Program-made: the position numbers and the translations under genes
The notes under the pieces: generated by a model
Databases searched by the model: none
Seen by the model: only the letters and a program-made list of their open reading frames with translations
What the model was told of the DNA's origin: nothing
DNA from: Nitrospinota bacterium
GTDB taxonomy: Bacteria > Nitrospinota_A > JADGAW01
DNA: 6,508 nt
Direction: 5' to 3'
NCBI GenBank assembly: GCA_015231815.1
Contig: JADGAW010000123.1
Span: 1 to 6,508, forward strand
Shown: positions 4,558 to 6,508 of the stretch, one piece after another
Layout of the letters: each line of letters starts with the position of its first letter
Position numbering within the stretch: position 1 is the first letter of the stretch

Positions 4558-6508
4558 TTAATCTAAGATACAATCTCTGCTTTTAAAATGCCTGAAAAAT
4601 ACAAATGAGCAAAAAAGTAATGTAATGATTGAAAGCAACGAGGCAACTTTCATTTGCCAAGAATGGAAAACATTGTATTCAAACCGTACCTCATGAACAC
4701 CCGGTTCAACATCAATTCCCTGCAACATTCCATATACGGGGAGACTATCCCTTTCCTTGCCATCAACATATGCTCTCCAGGAGGGTGTCCAGACTTCAGA
4801 AAAAACAACAATGCCGGGCTTGGCTGTTTTAACAATTCCTTTTATTCTTCCGCTTTTAGATTCCTTGATAATTACTTCAGGCTTTAATGTATTTCCTTTT
4901 AAAACAATAAATTTAAGTTTCTCTGTATCGATATTTTTCTGTTTTTGTTGTTTTTGAATAATTTGTTTATCGTCCACAAAAGCCACCTTTATTATGTCCT
5001 CAGTTAGGTTTCCTAAAATTAATACAATAAACTGACTCCTTGTTGCATAGGCATAATCATCCCGAAAATAGAGGAGGGGCAGGGTATCTTTTACTTCAAG
5101 AACATATGGGGATAGTTGTTTAAATGCATTATTTTGTACAAAGTTCGGGAATTTACTGAAATCATCAACAATATATTTCACGTTATAGAGTTTCAGGAAA
5201 AGGTTGTCATATACCTTGTCACGGAATATCAAGTCCTTCATTTTTTCCTGATATATTGGTCCGGCAATCATTTCAAATGCAAAATTTAAATTATCCTCAA
5301 ACTGCCTGCAGCAATAGTTATGAATTGATTTCTTAAACCCGAGATGAGGGGCAAGAGTATTCTTAAAATCTTCTGCAAGTAAAACCCGGTAGTTTTTTAA
5401 TTCCGGATCATCTAAAAAAGCTTCAAATTCATGATCCCTCTCAAACAGAATAGAGGGATTTTTTTTCATAGGCTCTGATAACTCCATTGTAGGGAATTCT
5501 TTTTTGATGAAAATGAGTGCCATGAGGAGAATAGCACCTTTTAATATCAGGTCACTTTGTTTAACTTTTAGTTTAGTGAGGAGAGTAACAACGAGACAAA
5601 ACATTAAAATACCGATAAAGTGTATTAATTCTGTTGGCAAAGAGATGTTCATAAACTGAGTTACAAGGTGGTTCGGAAGGTTTCCTGTGTCTAATGAACC
5701 AATAAAGACAATGAGGAGGAATGAAAAGAAAGATGCCAAAAGATAAACCAAATACTTAAGGTAGGGCTTTTGATCCTGATACGGATTATTAAACCTTCCG
5801 TAAATAATCGTAAAGAAAAGAAGTACGATAAATAAACTTGATATGGCAAAAACTGATTTTTTATAAACTTCGCTTTCTAAATTAAATGTTAGTTCTGGAA
5901 ACAATACAATAAAAAGAACACCACCGATAAGAATGCAATTAAAGAGAATTAAGAGTCTGGAAACAACTCCATAATATTTGTCAATGAATTCCTGTCTGTT
6001 ATTTAGTATTAGTTCAATTCCATATGCTGCATAAATTGAGAAAATAAAATAGAGTACAATTGCCGCCCGTGTAGGGTATCTCCAGTGACCGATTTCAGAG
6101 AGATAGCCCCAAAATTTCCAAAGGGGAGTTGATGCTGACATCAGAAAAAGACTGAAAATAATTGCAACAGCGATCCATAAAGGTTGAAGCTTAGTCTTAA
6201 AGAGAAGTCCTAAAGTGCTGAAAAAAAACAAAAGAAAACCAAAGGTAAAAACAGATTCCCCGTACTTTTCCTTGGATACTCCCAAAAGAGGATTGTTTTT
6301 GAAGATATCATAGTACGTTTCCGGAAACAAAAAACCAAGAAGAAATGATAAAGGGGTTTGAGAGTAGCCTAACTTTGTGTTGTCAGGATATAGTGGATTA
6401 TCAGGTAAATATTTAACCCACCCGTTCATAATTCCCTGCTGCAAAGATTCATAGGTTGGGTAAAATTGCGGGGCTGCAAGAAAGCCTGCAATAATGAAAA
6501 TTAGAACT
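4558..6508 (-). CDS. YfhO-like polytopic membrane protein, N-terminus outside window
   Basis: The frame reads from the right edge (first full codon at 6507) to TAA at 4560-4558, giving 649 residues of a longer protein. The TTG at 6444 is not the start, because coding continues upstream through a membrane segment (VLIFIIAGFLAAPQFYPTYE). About nine to ten hydrophobic helices follow down to about 5510. They include LFFFSTLGLLF, LWIAVAIIFSLFLM, YFIFSIYAAYGIEL and LLIVFIGSL, with conserved loops such as H-W-R-Y-P-T-R. An extracytoplasmic region (about 4640-5470) then ends in the YfhO-type beta domain: VVFSEVWTPSWRAYVDGKE, then D-V-E-P-G-V-H-E-V-R-F-E-Y, and a last helix (VASLLSIITLLFCSFVFF). YfhO proteins are GT-C-like membrane glycosyltransferase relatives; the Bacillus member takes part in lipoteichoic acid glycosylation. 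In a Gram-negative context the acceptor is unknown, possibly a lipid-linked glycan. It is convergent with the exporter, 18 bp away. Confidence 0.82.
   Translation of the reverse strand, partial: VLIFIIAGFLAAPQFYPTYESLQQGIMNGWVKYLPDNPLYPDNTKLGYSQTPLSFLLGFLFPETYYDIFKNNPLLGVSKEKYGESVFTFGFLLFFFSTLGLLFKTKLQPLWIAVAIIFSLFLMSASTPLWKFWGYLSEIGHWRYPTRAAIVLYFIFSIYAAYGIELILNNRQEFIDKYYGVVSRLLILFNCILIGGVLFIVLFPELTFNLESEVYKKSVFAISSLFIVLLFFTIIYGRFNNPYQDQKPYLKYLVYLLASFFSFLLIVFIGSLDTGNLPNHLVTQFMNISLPTELIHFIGILMFCLVVTLLTKLKVKQSDLILKGAILLMALIFIKKEFPTMELSEPMKKNPSILFERDHEFEAFLDDPELKNYRVLLAEDFKNTLAPHLGFKKSIHNYCCRQFEDNLNFAFEMIAGPIYQEKMKDLIFRDKVYDNLFLKLYNVKYIVDDFSKFPNFVQNNAFKQLSPYVLEVKDTLPLLYFRDDYAYATRSQFIVLILGNLTEDIIKVAFVDDKQIIQKQQKQKNIDTEKLKFIVLKGNTLKPEVIIKESKSGRIKGIVKTAKPGIVVFSEVWTPSWRAYVDGKERDSLPVYGMLQGIDVEPGVHEVRFEYNVFHSWQMKVASLLSIITLLFCSFVFFRHFKSRDCILD

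Noticed and set aside
4629..4957. Three + strand frames over the end of the YfhO-like gene
   Set aside because: They lie opposite the conserved C-terminal beta domain and have no domain pattern; they are antisense shadows.
6442..6444. TTG at 6444 (- strand) as the start of the YfhO-like gene
   Set aside because: The same frame stays open to the window edge and encodes a membrane segment and a typical loop upstream, so the gene is cut by the edge.

Overview
The window is 6.5 kb of AT-rich bacterial DNA. It has compact genes, several strong Shine-Dalgarno sequences and a Gram-negative-type envelope set: a secreted YceI-fold protein, a two-repeat RND/MMPL exporter and a large polytopic YfhO-type protein. 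No rRNA, tRNA, IS element, CRISPR array or phage gene is visible. The gene mix would fit an environmental Gram-negative lineage (Desulfobacterota-, Nitrospirota- or Planctomycetota-like), but nothing in the sequence fixes the taxon.

Left part (1-1515, + strand). The window opens inside the C-terminus of a P-loop GTPase with an HflX-like tail. A 125-bp gap follows, then a tandem CDGSH iron-sulfur protein (380-631). Next is a 93-bp intergenic region with a perfect TATAAT box overlapped by a Fur-box-like dyad. It leads into a two-gene module: a small single-HKD phospholipase D/Nuc-type protein with a C-terminal cysteine cluster, and an 89-residue protein that looks like an Sm/LSm beta-barrel. 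These two overlap by ATGA. The reading frame of the HKD gene has no ATG, GTG or TTG where the fold requires a start. An AUU codon at 725, well spaced from a GGGGAGG sequence, is the best candidate.

Middle part (1576-4539, + strand). A secreted YceI-family (lipid/polyisoprenoid-binding fold) protein is followed by a 780-residue RND/MMPL-type exporter with two tandem repeats and 12 predicted membrane segments. The pair reads naturally as a periplasmic lipid carrier plus an inner-membrane lipid exporter, but this is inference from family and context. All + strand genes could be read in one direction, with the clearest promoter in front of the HKD gene.

Right part (4558-6508, - strand). A YfhO-like multi-membrane protein, convergent with the exporter and 18 bp from it, runs off the right edge without its N-terminus. 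No intergenic stretch exceeds 300 bp. The points most worth a second look are the HKD/Sm-like gene pair with its probable AUU start, the Fur-like dyad on its promoter, and the YceI-RND pair.
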